Shown here: piece after piece, positions 42,855-54,649 of the stretch
Numbering within the stretch: position 1 is the first letter of the stretch
Layout of the letters: each line of letters starts with the position of its first letter
Source of the DNA: Fonsecaea monophora
Lineage: Eukaryota > Ascomycota > Eurotiomycetes > Chaetothyriales > Herpotrichiellaceae
DNA length: 64,000 bases
Assembly: GCF_001642475.1 (NCBI RefSeq)
Contig: NW_019173942.1
Coordinates: 372,001-436,000 of the forward strand
Direction: 5' to 3'
Program-made: the position numbers and the translations under genes
The notes under the pieces: model-generated
The model's input: only the letters and a program-made list of their open reading frames with translations
Database searches by the model: none
Told to the model about the DNA's origin: nothing

Positions 42855-45800
42855 GTAGGTAGACGTGGATTTATCGAGCACAAGCACAGAGGCAGAGGCA
42901 GAGGCGACCCGGATCAGGGCTCCGCCAAACCTCCACCGTCACGAACAAGGCTCTCAACCCCTTATTGCGAATCTCTGTGCGCTTTTTTCCGAGGGGCTGG
43001 CTTTCACAGACCACAGATCGAAACGTACGTACATACTTGGAAATGTTCGGCTCACTGCGGAACCTCGTCCTTGTCGCATCTCTTTGGCTGGACATGATTA
43101 CATACCTCCAGACTCCAGACTCCAGACTCTAGTAACAAGTAGTAACAAGTAGGTGGGTAGGTATCCATCCCCTCTGGAGCCTGAACTCTGGACTCTGGAC
43201 TAGTAGTAGTACCTGTAATCGGTACCTGTACTCGTAGTCATAGCGTGCCTGGTGACCGGTGCACGGTTTTGTCTCCAAATATAAACCGACCACTGCACGC
43301 AACCGTCATGCTATAATGCAATGTGGATGGTTTTTCTTGGACTGGCGTGGCTGGCGTGACTCGGGCTGGGCGCTTACTTGTCCTCGTACTGCCCTACTTG
43401 GGCCCTCCCTCGCCTCCCTGACTTGGTGTAGGTACCTAGATATCTACATAGATACTACAAGGAAGAACTAGGTAAACAAACCAGCCTATTCGCTCGCAGG
43501 ATGATGTCATTGCCACGTGTTTTTTCTCTCTTCTCATTCTTCGCCTTTTTTCGTCTTTCTCTAGCTCCCAAGGCTCCCTACAAGCAGGCAAGGTACTGTA
43601 GGCAGCATTTTACCTTTTGGCTATTACCTACTCGCCGGTCGCCGGTCGCCGGTCGCCTGTCGCCTGTCGCCCTACTTGCCCACTCGCCCACTCTCCATAT
43701 TTGCACTCGGACCTTTTCACCCACCAAGCTGCCAAGCAGCCAAGCAGCCTCTCGCCTACACTCCTCCTGGGAGTAAATAACCTTCCTGGTCCAGAGCTAG
43801 TACAAGTAACGGAAAGAGATAGAAAAAGATACACGATCGGGAAACACAAAAGATGAATGGTGGATGAAGGTCGGCAGAGCCTTGGCTGTCATCTCTGTAT
43901 CTCCCCAAGTACCACTAGGTACACGTTACTGTCAAGCTGCGAGTACGAGGGTTTGGCACAAAACTCTTTCTCTCTCACACAGACGCACAGTTCATAAGTG
44001 GTCGGGGCTGATTATTCGCAGCAGGATGTAAGTAGCATGGGTATCCAGTACTGTACTTGTACCGACCTCGGCAGGTAGGTCGGTAGGTAGAGAGATAGAT
44101 AGGCAGATACTCGGTCCCCGCTCGTCGTGATCAACCCGGACCTCGCTCCGGGATGTCCCAGATAATAGGTCTTACTTACCGCTCTCTCACTTGCTCACCT
44201 CATTCCTTTGGCTAGAAAACGTATGAGGTATGTATGTAAGCCTCCGTAGTTCCTAACAAATAGGCCCCCAGGTCGGAAGAAATATCCCGCAGGCGGATGA
44301 GGGTGATGCGGTGCGGTCTGATGGTAGCTAGGTACGTCGTGCCCATGTCCACCACCTTACAATACTGTATATCCGGCGGACATGTCAACGTGAGGGATGG
44401 TGGTTCGATCCGTCACGCTTGGTACTCGGTATGCTCGAGCCAAGACATTTTACCTCCCCCACTACCAAGCAGCTCTTGAGCTGGCGCTCGTATTGCCTTC
44501 TTGGAAATTAACCGAGAATGGAAAATGGTGACTGGCACGTGGGATGGGTCCAAATGAGGGGGCCAGTGGGCACACCAGTGGTGCGGGATGCGGATGCGTT
44601 GCGTGTGAGCTGGTGCATGTTCAAAAAGGGAGCAACAAGCGAGTACGTCTTGGTCCATGCATGGCAGGAGAGATGCCGATCAATTGCTGCTTTTCTCCCT
44701 ACAGGCGAAACCGCAAATACCACCTTGGGCAGCGCTATCGAGATAGTGATACAACCCCATTGACGAATAAAAGGGCTTCGGAGTATCAAAGGACATAGTA
44801 CGGAGTAGATGCTTCAAGCTAACCCCACCCGGATGCCCAGTCTCTGGGCGTATTACCCTGGCTTCTCGTAATTCGGCGGGCAGGGCGAATCACAAACGAC
44901 ATCGAGGCGGGACCTCTGGTTGAAAAGGGAGAGTGGGCATGAGTGGGCGTGCGCGGGTGTGGTGGGATAGTGCGGATGCATGCTGACATGATCCCCCCAA
45001 TGTCTTGGGTGCTTGGGAAAGTCTTGAGGCTGCGACAAGGGGTCAAGTATACCTGCCGCCTGGTGAGTGGAGGGTTTTGGGCAAGGAGGTGTAGCAGTAT
45101 GATAACTTACTCGGTCAACTCGGTGACTTGGTGACTTGGTAGGCATGCACCCTTACCAGACCAAGGCCGAGTCGATGTGCTCGAAACGTCGTCGCACAGT
45201 CAAGCCCACGTGTGTGATGAGCATCCCTCCTTTGAGTTCCTCGCTTGGAGAACGCCGGGGGCGCTCATCCCCATCGGGTTATTCTTCGGTGCTCACTTTT
45301 GGATAAAACTGAATGTTTTGAGGCCCCGGGTAGACAGAATCCCAGCCCGTGTCCAGGGGTATGAAAGTGAGAAGACGAGAGCCCAGAGACGATACTGGCA
45401 AGGTGCATCAGTATTAGACTTCGTGATATACGAATACTTGTGCCCTGGTTCTGGGAGCTCTTCGCGAAGGGCGGTCAAAGTAGGTGCACATCCCCGGTTG
45501 CCCTAGGCGTAGCCTGCCGGGTACCTCATACAAAGCCTAGGGATATAGTGATCATCCCTCGGGACCGCCCCTTGTTGATAGACATGGGCCGTCGCTCGCC
45601 CAAACAGGACAACGAGCAAAGGCCGAATCTCCAGAACCGAGCAGCCGTGGGAGTCCGTCATCGAGTAAAAGCATTTGTTTGCTGAAGCCGGAGTGAATTT
45701 CCAAATTCTGGGATGAATGATTCCTTCTGCCCGTATGGCCGGCCAGGAATTATAGAGCTCAAAATAGTTTTGACAAGGCAGCAAAGGGTAATAGAGACGA

Positions 45801-46650
45801 CCAACCCCTGGCCCCAGCGTCCTGGTAGGGCAGCAGCTGAGCAGCAGCTGAGCACCGAAATGTTCCCCGCGTTCGCCGTCCTAAACCCCTCGATCATTCC
45901 GGGCCAGGGAAATCCTGTCGCGGAACCGACCACGGTTTACTTCGGGGATCGGACGCCTCGACGCCTCTCTTGCGTCAACCAACTACGAGGGCTGGGGACC
46001 TCGCCTGTCGAACAAGGGAAAAAAAAGAAAGAGAACTAGCTTTCCCAAACTCTTTTTGCGAATGCCGTCTTCAGGCAATGGTCTTTTTAAGTTTGCGTAC
46101 CAGAAAGGCAGTGCTCGGGAACGGCATCCAGGGTGTAGTAGTTGGTCTCTCTGCGAAATTGCGAGAAAGATGTCGGTGTACTTTGATGGAGGTATCACCT
46201 TGTAGTACAAAGATTATTTGATGAATGTTTCAAACCGGCACGGCGTTGCCGGCCTGCCACCCTGTTGATCCGTGCGTCCTTTGAACCGCTGGTATTCCAC
46301 ATTCGCAAGGCTCCTGCGAAAGCCCGCCGTCGATAACCCATGTAGAAGGCATGCAAAAGGGCTTTACTCTCCCAGTTCTCCTTCCATAGGGACCCCCTTT
46401 TTTTCCTCCCTCCCTAGGGAACCCCTAGCGTACCACATGTTCCATCAAAGTGTAGTCGTGCAGAATACCAAAAGTTATTCCGTCCATGCTCGCGCGGTGC
46501 GCGCCTTCGCTCGCTCAAGTGCAATCGACAAAACCCAAACACAAAAAAGAAAATCCAGCCCGTGTAGGTAGGTAGATATTCAAGACCTCTGTAGAACGCC
46601 AGTTGAAAGTTGCATCCCCTTTCCATTGCCCATTGGTGATAACGACTATG
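42855..46650. other. Gene-poor 3.8-kb stretch rich in short tandem repeats
   Basis: Many GTAGGTAG- and TACCTA-like short repeats lie here (43.13-43.2, 44.05-44.1 kb), together with a 7-nt tandem array. No supported gene. An 81-codon frame at 44518-44763 has some protein-like composition but no signal. Confidence 0.6.
43632..43671. repeat. 7-nt tandem array TCGCC(G/T)G
   Basis: Nearly six head-to-tail copies; the first three read TCGCCGG and the next two TCGCCTG, so one base changed and was then copied. Confidence 0.9.
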
Positions 46651-47498
46651 CTACAAGGAATCCTCAAACGAGTGTAAGGCAAACTCCGAGTTGAGGTCCA
46701 CAGCATTCTTGTCAAAATAGCATTCTGGTCCGTTGTAAAGCATATTGTCGTGGGTGGAGAAGGCATCGAACTTGTCGAACTTGTCTGGCATCAGCATCTC
46801 GCTGAAGGACTGGTCTTGACATGATCGCAGGGCGTTGAGCTCTGCTGTCAGTTCGGCGATTCTGCCATTGAGCTTCGAGACCTCGTCGGCTTGTCTGGTA
46901 TATGACTGTAGCAGGTCTTGGTGCTTCTCATGAAGATCTTCCAATTGGCGCTCAAGGCCCTTGACATGTTTTTCTTTCCTCTCGCGGAAGGCCCGTTGAG
47001 ATGCGCGATTTTGAGCACGTCGTCGCTGTCATTGAAGTCAGTGAACCTTGCCAACAGAGTATGGTGGGTAGTGAGAAACGAACCAGGTGCATGTTTGGAA
47101 TGGTTTCCTTGTCCTTGGCTGTGGGGGCTGAAGTGCTGCCAGATCGTCGCCGTCTTCGGTCGGTCTGATCAATGGCTGCGGCGTTGTTGTATTCAACGGG
47201 GATCTTGTTCGTCTGATTCGCGGGATAAAACGATGCCGGCGTTGTTCCATATGGGAAGAGGTCATACTGCATGGGGGCGTTGTTGAACATGATTTGACTC
47301 ATCTGCTTCGGCGAGGATTAGCGGTCGAAGGGTTCCATACGGTGGGGGTGGACTTACACGAGGCGAGTTGGGACTTGACCCTTCAGAGGTGCTGTCGAAG
47401 TATTGTCCGGCGGTGAAAAGTGATTGACTTGGTGATTGACTCGGGGAGCTCACAAAGCCAAAGTCCATGTTGATATTTCGATCCCAGATCGACGTCAT
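46651..47498 (-). CDS. Yap/AP-1-like bZIP transcription factor
   Basis: There are three exons: 47498-47358, 47302-47084 and 47025-46651, with introns of 55 and 58 nt (phase 0), giving 244 residues. The bZIP starts right at the third exon (about residue 121). Its basic region is RRRAQNRASQRAFRERKEKH, with the N-x7-R signature and the Yap-type QRAFRERKEKH, followed by a leucine zipper (VKGLERQLEDLHEKHQDLL). The N-terminus is Ser/Pro-rich. The C-terminus is short and acidic/Phe-rich, without the Cys-rich domain of Yap1, so redox export control is unlikely. The ATG at 47468 is an alternative start. Confidence 0.9.
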
Positions 47499-48796
47499 TC
47501 GAGGGACCAGGTGGTCTGAGGACGAGGTCTTTATCTTTTCTGGGACTCTTAGAGACCCGGATCTTGAACTTGAGTAAGCGTCGAGTATGTAAGATTGAAC
47601 AACCCCCAAAAAATATTCTTGGACTGTGTTTGGTATTTCATCAATGTCAGATGCGGTGGAAAATCGATGGACTGGTTCAAGGGGATTGAAGATATAATTC
47701 GCCTTTGGGAGGGGATCTGGCTAGGGCTATCCAGGGCCCAGCGGCGCTAGAGGGGCATACGAGGATTAATTGTTCTGCCATGGTCTTAATCCGCATGAGA
47801 GAAAGCACCCCGGTATCGTTAGCCCCGAGAATCACGAACTGATCGCTTGCAGGGGGTGGATTGCTCACTTGTTCAGAGAAGGTTGCCGGGCGTAGCGGTT
47901 TGGCAAGGGCCATTGGAGGGTCACCTTTGAAAAGGGACGAGTAGGGTTGACCGACGGGAAATGTACGGGCAGCAACAGGCGCAGGCCCAAGTTGACGTTG
48001 CTAGACTGTCTTGTCTGCCTGGCAGCCAAACGGACACCTTACGCCGACTACCAAAAGAGGTTTGGCGCCGCCATCAAGCCCTGTTTCTAAGACTTTTGGA
48101 AGCAGGTTAGAAGCTTTCCACCCTGAGGTCAGCAATTCCGGAGTGGACCACCGGCAGGGTAATGCTTCAGAGAGAGGCGCAACATGACTGGTGGAAGGCC
48201 CATGGACAGCCTAAAAGGCCGTGATGGCCCTACAAGCCTGTCCTTGTCAGCCAAAGGCGGGGGCCAAAAGAGTGTAATTGGGGAGAGAGCAAAGTCATCA
48301 TCACCCCGTTGGATTGAGCGATGCTCGGCATCAATCGCCTTGTTGGGGACCCAGTGCAAAGGCACCAGCGACCAGTGGTGCGCAGGCATTATTGGCAGGT
48401 GCAGCAGATGGCAGGTGCACAGGAGAAGCTCGGACCAAGCGCTGTTTCCTATTACAGAAGGCGCCCTTGCCCAATATAGGAATAGCCTAAAAGTATAGTC
48501 GACTACCTCTGTAGGCATAGCTTGCATCTGACCACCTGCCCCCCATGGAGACCCTCTGACTCTCTATCCATATCCATGTTGGTGGAAAGGTATCTCAGGT
48601 ACAATAATACATTAATATGTATCGACGATCTTCCTAACATCCCACGATGGACCCGAAGCTTGTTGCTGTATCTACGAATAATGCCACAGGTGAGTCTAGT
48701 TCAGGGATTGAGCTTGTATGAGAATCCCTCGCACATATCGTCAGTCCTCGGGTGAGTGATTAAGCTCTCATGGGAGCGTTAAGTCTTTCAAGGACC

Positions 48797-48823
<27 letters not shown>
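48797..48823. repeat. (GA)n microsatellite
   Basis: About 13 uninterrupted GA units in noncoding DNA. Confidence 0.95.
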
Positions 48824-48828
<5 letters not shown>

Positions 48829-51800
48829 GCTGGTGCTCTGAGCAGCAATCGTCTTCAATAGACCGTCGACAAGCCCATCATCAGCATCAGTCACACCCAC
48901 AATCACGCCAACAGCTAAGCCAACAGCAATGTGCCAACAATTAATGACCACAGAGGGTTGTGTGTTGCCGGATATGTCTTTCCAATACGCAGAACAAAAC
49001 CCACCCCGCGCATCTCCCATGCAAACGGTCGCTCATGTAATACAATTTTTGCTGACCGATATTTCTTTGGCCTTTGTTGGTGCTGCGTAAAACGTTTCCT
49101 AGCTAGCCACGTCAAACACAATGCATGGGAAGTGCGGCTGTCTTGTCGAGATTGGAGGCGTCTGGACTTCGTTCGATGCATGGATCTCCCTCTGTCGGCC
49201 CGTTGACTGGTCCGCTGGACATGGCAGTCTCTCAACGTTGACGCTGCACCTGACGGTCAGTTTCATTAGCGTCGACGCCACAAACTCCTCGAAATGGTAA
49301 GTGCCAGGGTGTGGTTCTTGAGTTCGTCATGCCGCATGGACGCTGGGGAACAATACGGACCCTGCCCACCACTCCAGAGCCTGGTGCGGATCCCTCTTTC
49401 CGAGTGCCCTTGACCCAAGGGCGTAATCGGTAGAGATTGATGTGATTGGCGTCTTCACTTCTCGAAAGATGGGCCGATCGCGAATCTGGTGGTTGAGCAG
49501 TCCAATGATCACTCTGTTTGGAGCGCCGTGGCCGGACTGAGGTTGGGCTGATGCAGCAGTGAACCCCTGCCATGGTCCCGAGAAGCCGACAAGTCATGTG
49601 CACCACCTTGCGCTCTTCGTAAAAGCAGCGTCAGTCTCGGCGGGTTTGAGCTTTGCAGACCTGGGCAGGTGCCAAGAAGGACACATTCCTAATGAGGCAA
49701 TTGCTCTTATCAGCCTGACATGAATCTCGTCGTCTTGGTATTTTGTTGCCCAGCCGCTGTTTTGGCAAGCAGTTGCGGAACAAAGCAACTCGAACCGCCC
49801 CAACGCGGGCTTCCAGAGAGAGAGAGAGCAATAGACATTTCCGAAGGTTATGCTCCATTACTTGTTGAGTTGAGACTTGATCGGCGTTCCATTTCCGTGG
49901 ACGTGGAGTTGCTGACACGCTGCTGCCTCCTTACGTTGTCTCAGTTTTGGGATATTCAGCAGTTGTCTTAGCAGCTTGGTGCTTGGTAGGGGCCGCTCGG
50001 ACCGTAACCACGAGCTACCGATTGAAACCCACACTCTTCAGACCCTTAGGAATGATGATCTGCTTGAAAAGACCACCCGAACCACATGGCATGATGTGGT
50101 CATCTTTGCAGACTCCTGTGATCGGCATTTTCATAGCCGTAATAGGCAATTTTTTAAGGCACCTACTCAAAGCGGAAGTGAAATTGTATTTTCTTTTTGC
50201 TCAAGTTGGCTGCGCTGCCGCGGTACCTGGTTTTCGTTTGCATGCGCTGAGAATTAACGAGACCGATTTAGAAGGAGCATTTTTGTAGAAATATCAATCC
50301 TTTTAGATGATCAATCAGAGGGCGAAATCCCACCCGGCGCTGCTCTTCAGATGGAATACATGGCTCACGGCACACCAAGTATTCAGAAATGCGTAATCCA
50401 GCACGTACCAACTAGGTACACGGTACTGAGATGGTTACAACTGAAGATAGGTAAAGTCAAATCGGTGCAGTGCCCGGTGTACCCGTATTATAATCAAGTG
50501 AATAAGGCAGTCCTCGGGTCTCAAAGCCGACCGCCCCTCTCCTACGAGCTTTTTTTAGACATCGGCTAGGGAGGAAGGTGATAATATGTATATTGTGACC
50601 GCTGACCAATAAACTGGGAACAATCAGATACGAGTATCTGTGTTTCCTCTGAGGCTCAGCTAGGTACCTTCCTACTGTAGGTACCTTGTACATGGAGCTT
50701 ACCTCTCACAGCCAAGTGCACCCTAAAGGAGATTTCTTAGGTAAAAGGTTACAAAGTACGGCGCCGAACCGGAAGAGCGAGCTCCATCTAGGAATCTGCA
50801 GGTACACGGCCTCGGGAGAAAATGGAGTCGGGATTGAGGGAGATGAATTCTCGTCCAAGTGCTAGGAGTAGCGCTGCAACCGTTCTCGGGACGCCAGCAC
50901 AAGCCAATATTTTTCCGTGGCGTTTCGAGTTGTTGCCTGAGAATTGTGTACCAGTTACGCAGATACAGCCCATGCTGTACGCACGCGACTAGTAGATATG
51001 TCGAGGTGGGTGTCCTCAACACCAGATGTTGTATCCATTCTCGCAGTGGACTTCATCCGCTAGGCTCTGACACGAGTCGTCCTTGGGTTATTTTCATCGA
51101 CCGAACTCTGCTTGATGATTTGGCCGGAGAGGGACGGAGTGTGCTGAATTTGTCTCGGCATTGATCTTGGGTTAACTGACCATGATACGCGTGAATGCCC
51201 ACAGCCATCACATATTCTGTAGCGCTCTGCCGCGAACTTGGCAGGAGATATTGCGCCATGTTTGACGACTATTGAACTGATATGACCTGTCACTCTATCT
51301 TCTTGTGAGAGTGGGCACGAACTGGTCACGACATACAGAGCTGAATGATGGAGACGAAGATTTCTTCCATCCCCATCCACCACTAGTTATTAGCCGGCAT
51401 TGTTCCAGAGATCAGCCGATCACCGCTACTTGTGCCTGGAATGAGAAGGTCGCGCCGAGCAACAATTGGGTCCCGACTGCTTCTCCATATGCCGGTTGAT
51501 ATATCTTGCATTGATCCGATGGATGGTCACATTGTCGAACTTTTTCAGTGCATCGTATGGTAGGTGTTGCGAGCCTGTTTCACGCGGGAGAAAGGTGAAA
51601 GATTCATGATCTATACATTGAATTTCCAGTGCTGCACAGGCCCTATGAGGTTATGAGCCGTTGTAGGTTCTGCAGTATGGGAGACGACCGTTGGGGATGT
51701 AACCCTGGGGAAACAACTTTTGAATTTTCTGGATACGCTGGGGCACTTACAGACTTCATGCTGGCATCAGGGGTCATAGACGACGAGGTGGATGGTTTGA

Positions 51801-52523
51801 CCTCACTTTGACTTTGACTTTTGACTTTTTCACGAATCGTCTCCGGCCTCGTGGCAGACCCTGTTGGAAGAAGGTTGCACAACATCAGGGGTCGTCCACG
51901 AGGGAGTGACGGCAAGATCCAAGATGGACTCCAACCCCAGTATGGATGAGTGTCATATTTACTCATAGGAGAGATCTGGCAGCGAGGTTCAAGGCTGAAC
52001 AGCTCTTCGCTTATGTACAGTACGTAGTGTACATGATCAGATCTCTCTGTCAGGGTAACCCGATCCAGTTGAGTCTCTAGCCTTGCAGCCCAAAGGCCGC
52101 ACACAACAAATACTGCTAGCGACCTAAGAATCTCTCTTCTTACTGTCGGGAGACCATTGAATTCTACCTCGTACTGTGCGCAGACACTTGCACCAACAAG
52201 TACAAATACATTACATGGGCTTCTGCCAGTTGACGAGCTGTGTTACAGTACATGCCTCGACCGGTATCCTCGCATCCCGGGTACCCGAGGAAACAAATGA
52301 GTTGGTGACACAGGCGACGGTGAAAGCGTAGTACGAGGGATTGGCAAGATGAGAAGATTTCCGATGATTGTGAAACACTGAAAAAACGTGGTGAGTGCGT
52401 GGTGCTGTTGAGCGGCCCCTGAAATGATGCACATGGGTATAACCACGAGCAGGGACCCCCCAGGCTCTACAAATCATACGAGAACTTGTACAACAAAGGT
52501 ACTAATAGGGGGGTTGGGGGCGT

Positions 52524-52667
52524 GCTAGAGCCCAGAAGAGCGCCATAAGGAGCCCCAGAAGGGTAGATCCTGCCCTTATTCAATCTGCTGGCGCATGGCC
52601 GGCCCCTGTTAGGCCTATCGTTCTAAGTCTCCTCTAGTGCCCTTCTAGACCATATTGGGGCTCTAGC
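52524..52667. repeat. 10-bp inverted repeat with 124-bp spacer
   Basis: GCTAGAGCCC (52524-52533) is mirrored by GGGCTCTAGC (52658-52667). It may be a relic element end or chance. Confidence 0.4.
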
Positions 52668-53514
52668 GTGCCTTTAGCGATGCCTCTTGGGTGCCTCTCC
52701 AATTCCCCCCTATGATCCACTATGGAAGCTGTGGCATCTTCAGCAGCCACCATCTTCGATCTGCATCCCCCCCAACACCCTTTTGCGTGCACTTCCAGGC
52801 TCCCATAGGCTACTTAGCCCCCTTCAGAGTCTCTCTGGGCTCCTCTAAAAGGGTTTCTACCATTGGCACCGGCTCCCTCCTGGACGGGTAGAAATCACGC
52901 CCCGTGTCTCCCCGTCCATTCACAGCCTTAGCGATCAGGTCCTTCCAATTCTAATTGCTGGAGCTTGCAAAGCTTTCTCTCCACCACTCTCTTCGCCCAC
53001 GCTTCAGCCAAACCTGCCGTACCACCAGCTCCTGCACCTCCACCGTGCAACTTTGCACTTGGACGCATCCAACACCTCTACCATACTCCATCTGATTATC
53101 ACCCTCATCTAGCACCGCGACCACCGAGGGTTGCACTTTTGTGAGCAAACATAGGAGAGTCGTCGGAGGCAGCTGTGTCGAATTCTTCCTATCGTCGATA
53201 TCTCATTGCTATTACTGTCCTTGGAGGTGAGTTTCAACTGATATTGGGGCCTTTGGTCTGCCAGGCCCTGGGGCGGCAAGACTCAACATATCTAGTTGCT
53301 AACCATGACATTTTTGGGAATCAGGGGCCTCGTCTCCTTCAAATTTGTATCGCCGAGCTCATCCCGATCCCTTCCTTCCACGCCATAAACCTCTCCAGGC
53401 TGAGCATGATTTAGCCACGACCAATTGGAAGAGACATTTTCGACCATATTGCACTCATACCATCAGCCCGACCGCTTTCACGTCTGAGCACCGGGCGACC
53501 TACGCGTTGCCACG

Positions 53515-54649
53515 ATGGGCTGCACCGGATCCAAATTAGATCCGCGGGAAAAGGAGGCCGCGCAACAAAACGCGAAGATTGAACGTCAGTTACGTGCAGA
53601 TAGAAGAACAGAGTCTCGGACTGTCAAGATCCTGCTGCTAGGTATGCGACCATGGTATCGGTTTGTCGTCTCTACTATGGTCAACTGACATGGGTGTAGG
53701 TGCGGGTGAATCTGGAAAATCGACAATCATCAAGCAGATGCGCATTATCCATTCTAGTGGATTCCAGGATGATGAGCGCGTACAGGTCAAGGCCGTCATT
53801 TTCTCCAATGTCGTTATCGCATTCCGCGTCTTGTACGAGATCATGCAAGATGAGGGGATTGAATTCACGGACGAGTCCAACGAAGCTTATGCCGAATACC
53901 TTGAAAATGTCAATGCCGACGTCGATGCGCATGAGGCGTTCCGCGACAAGAGAGTCAAAGAGGCCATGATTGCGCTGTGGAAGGACGCTGGTGTACAAAA
54001 GGCCGTTTCCAAAGGCCACGAGTTTGCGCTTCACGATAATCTGACCTTTTACTTTGACAACATCAATCGCATGTTCGAACCCGACTGGCTACCCAACGAT
54101 CAAGATATGCTCCATGCCAGACTCAGAACGACTGGCATTACTGAAACCGTCTTCGAGCTCCAACAACTGACGTTCCGCATGATGGACGTGGGAGGACAAA
54201 GGTCAGAACGTAAGAAATGGATTCACTGCTTCGAAGGTGTTCAGTGCCTGCTTTTCATGGCCGCCTTGTCTGGATATGACCAGTGCCTGGTGGAGGACGT
54301 GAATGCCAACCAGATGCACGAGGCTCTGATGCTCTTCGAATCATTGGTCAATGGAGAATGGTTCAAGGACAAGCCCATTATCCTGTTCCTCAACAAAATC
54401 GATCTCTTCCGGGAGAAGCTACCCATATCACCACTTTCGGCACATTTCCCCGATTATACTGGCAAAGATGCCGACGAAGAAGCGGCCAAGCAGTTCTTTG
54501 CCAACAAGTTCCGATCCATCAACCGCAACTCCAACCGCGAAATCTATATTCATTTCACCAACGCAACTGACACCAATCTTCTCAAGAAGACCATGGAAGA
54601 CGTGCAGGATATTTTGATTCAGAAAAACCTTCAACGACTTGTTCTGTAA
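53515..54649 (+). CDS. Heterotrimeric G-protein alpha subunit, non-canonical class
   Basis: There are two exons, 53515-53641 and 53700-54649 (58-nt intron inside the P-loop glycine codon), giving 358 residues. Met-Gly-Cys at the start allows N-myristoylation (Gly2) and palmitoylation (Cys3). G1 is GAGESGKST (43-51), the switch I Arg is Arg185 in RTTGITET, G3 is DVGGQ with catalytic Gln209, G4 is NKID (274-277), and TNATDT stands where most have TCATDT. The C-terminus ends QKNLQRLVL and lacks the usual Cys four residues from the end, so it is not a Gi-type tail. The CLLFMAALSGYDQCLVED block resembles basidiomycete G-alphas more than FadA, GanA or GanB types. It belongs to the extra class found in some filamentous ascomycetes. 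Receptor and effector are unknown. Confidence 0.88.

Larger units (their letters stand above)
47499..53514. other. Large 6.0-kb gene-poor stretch
   Basis: There is no supported gene. Several ORFs of 60-130 codons lack family signals. It holds a (GA)n array, a 10-bp inverted repeat near 52.6 kb and scattered GGTACC-like motifs near 50.6 kb. The last 0.5 kb is the G-alpha promoter and leader. Confidence 0.6.

Noticed and set aside
44395..44425. GGTTCGATCC, a Pol III B-box match
   Set aside because: The flanking bases cannot form a T-stem and no A box is found at the right distance.
42855..46650. Possible transposable element in the repeat-rich stretch
   Set aside because: No transposase, reverse transcriptase, terminal repeats or target duplications could be seen; only short tandem motifs.
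46651..47498. Assigning the bZIP protein as Yap1 itself
   Set aside because: It is only 244 residues and lacks the Cys-rich C-terminal domain, so only the wider Yap-like family is supported.
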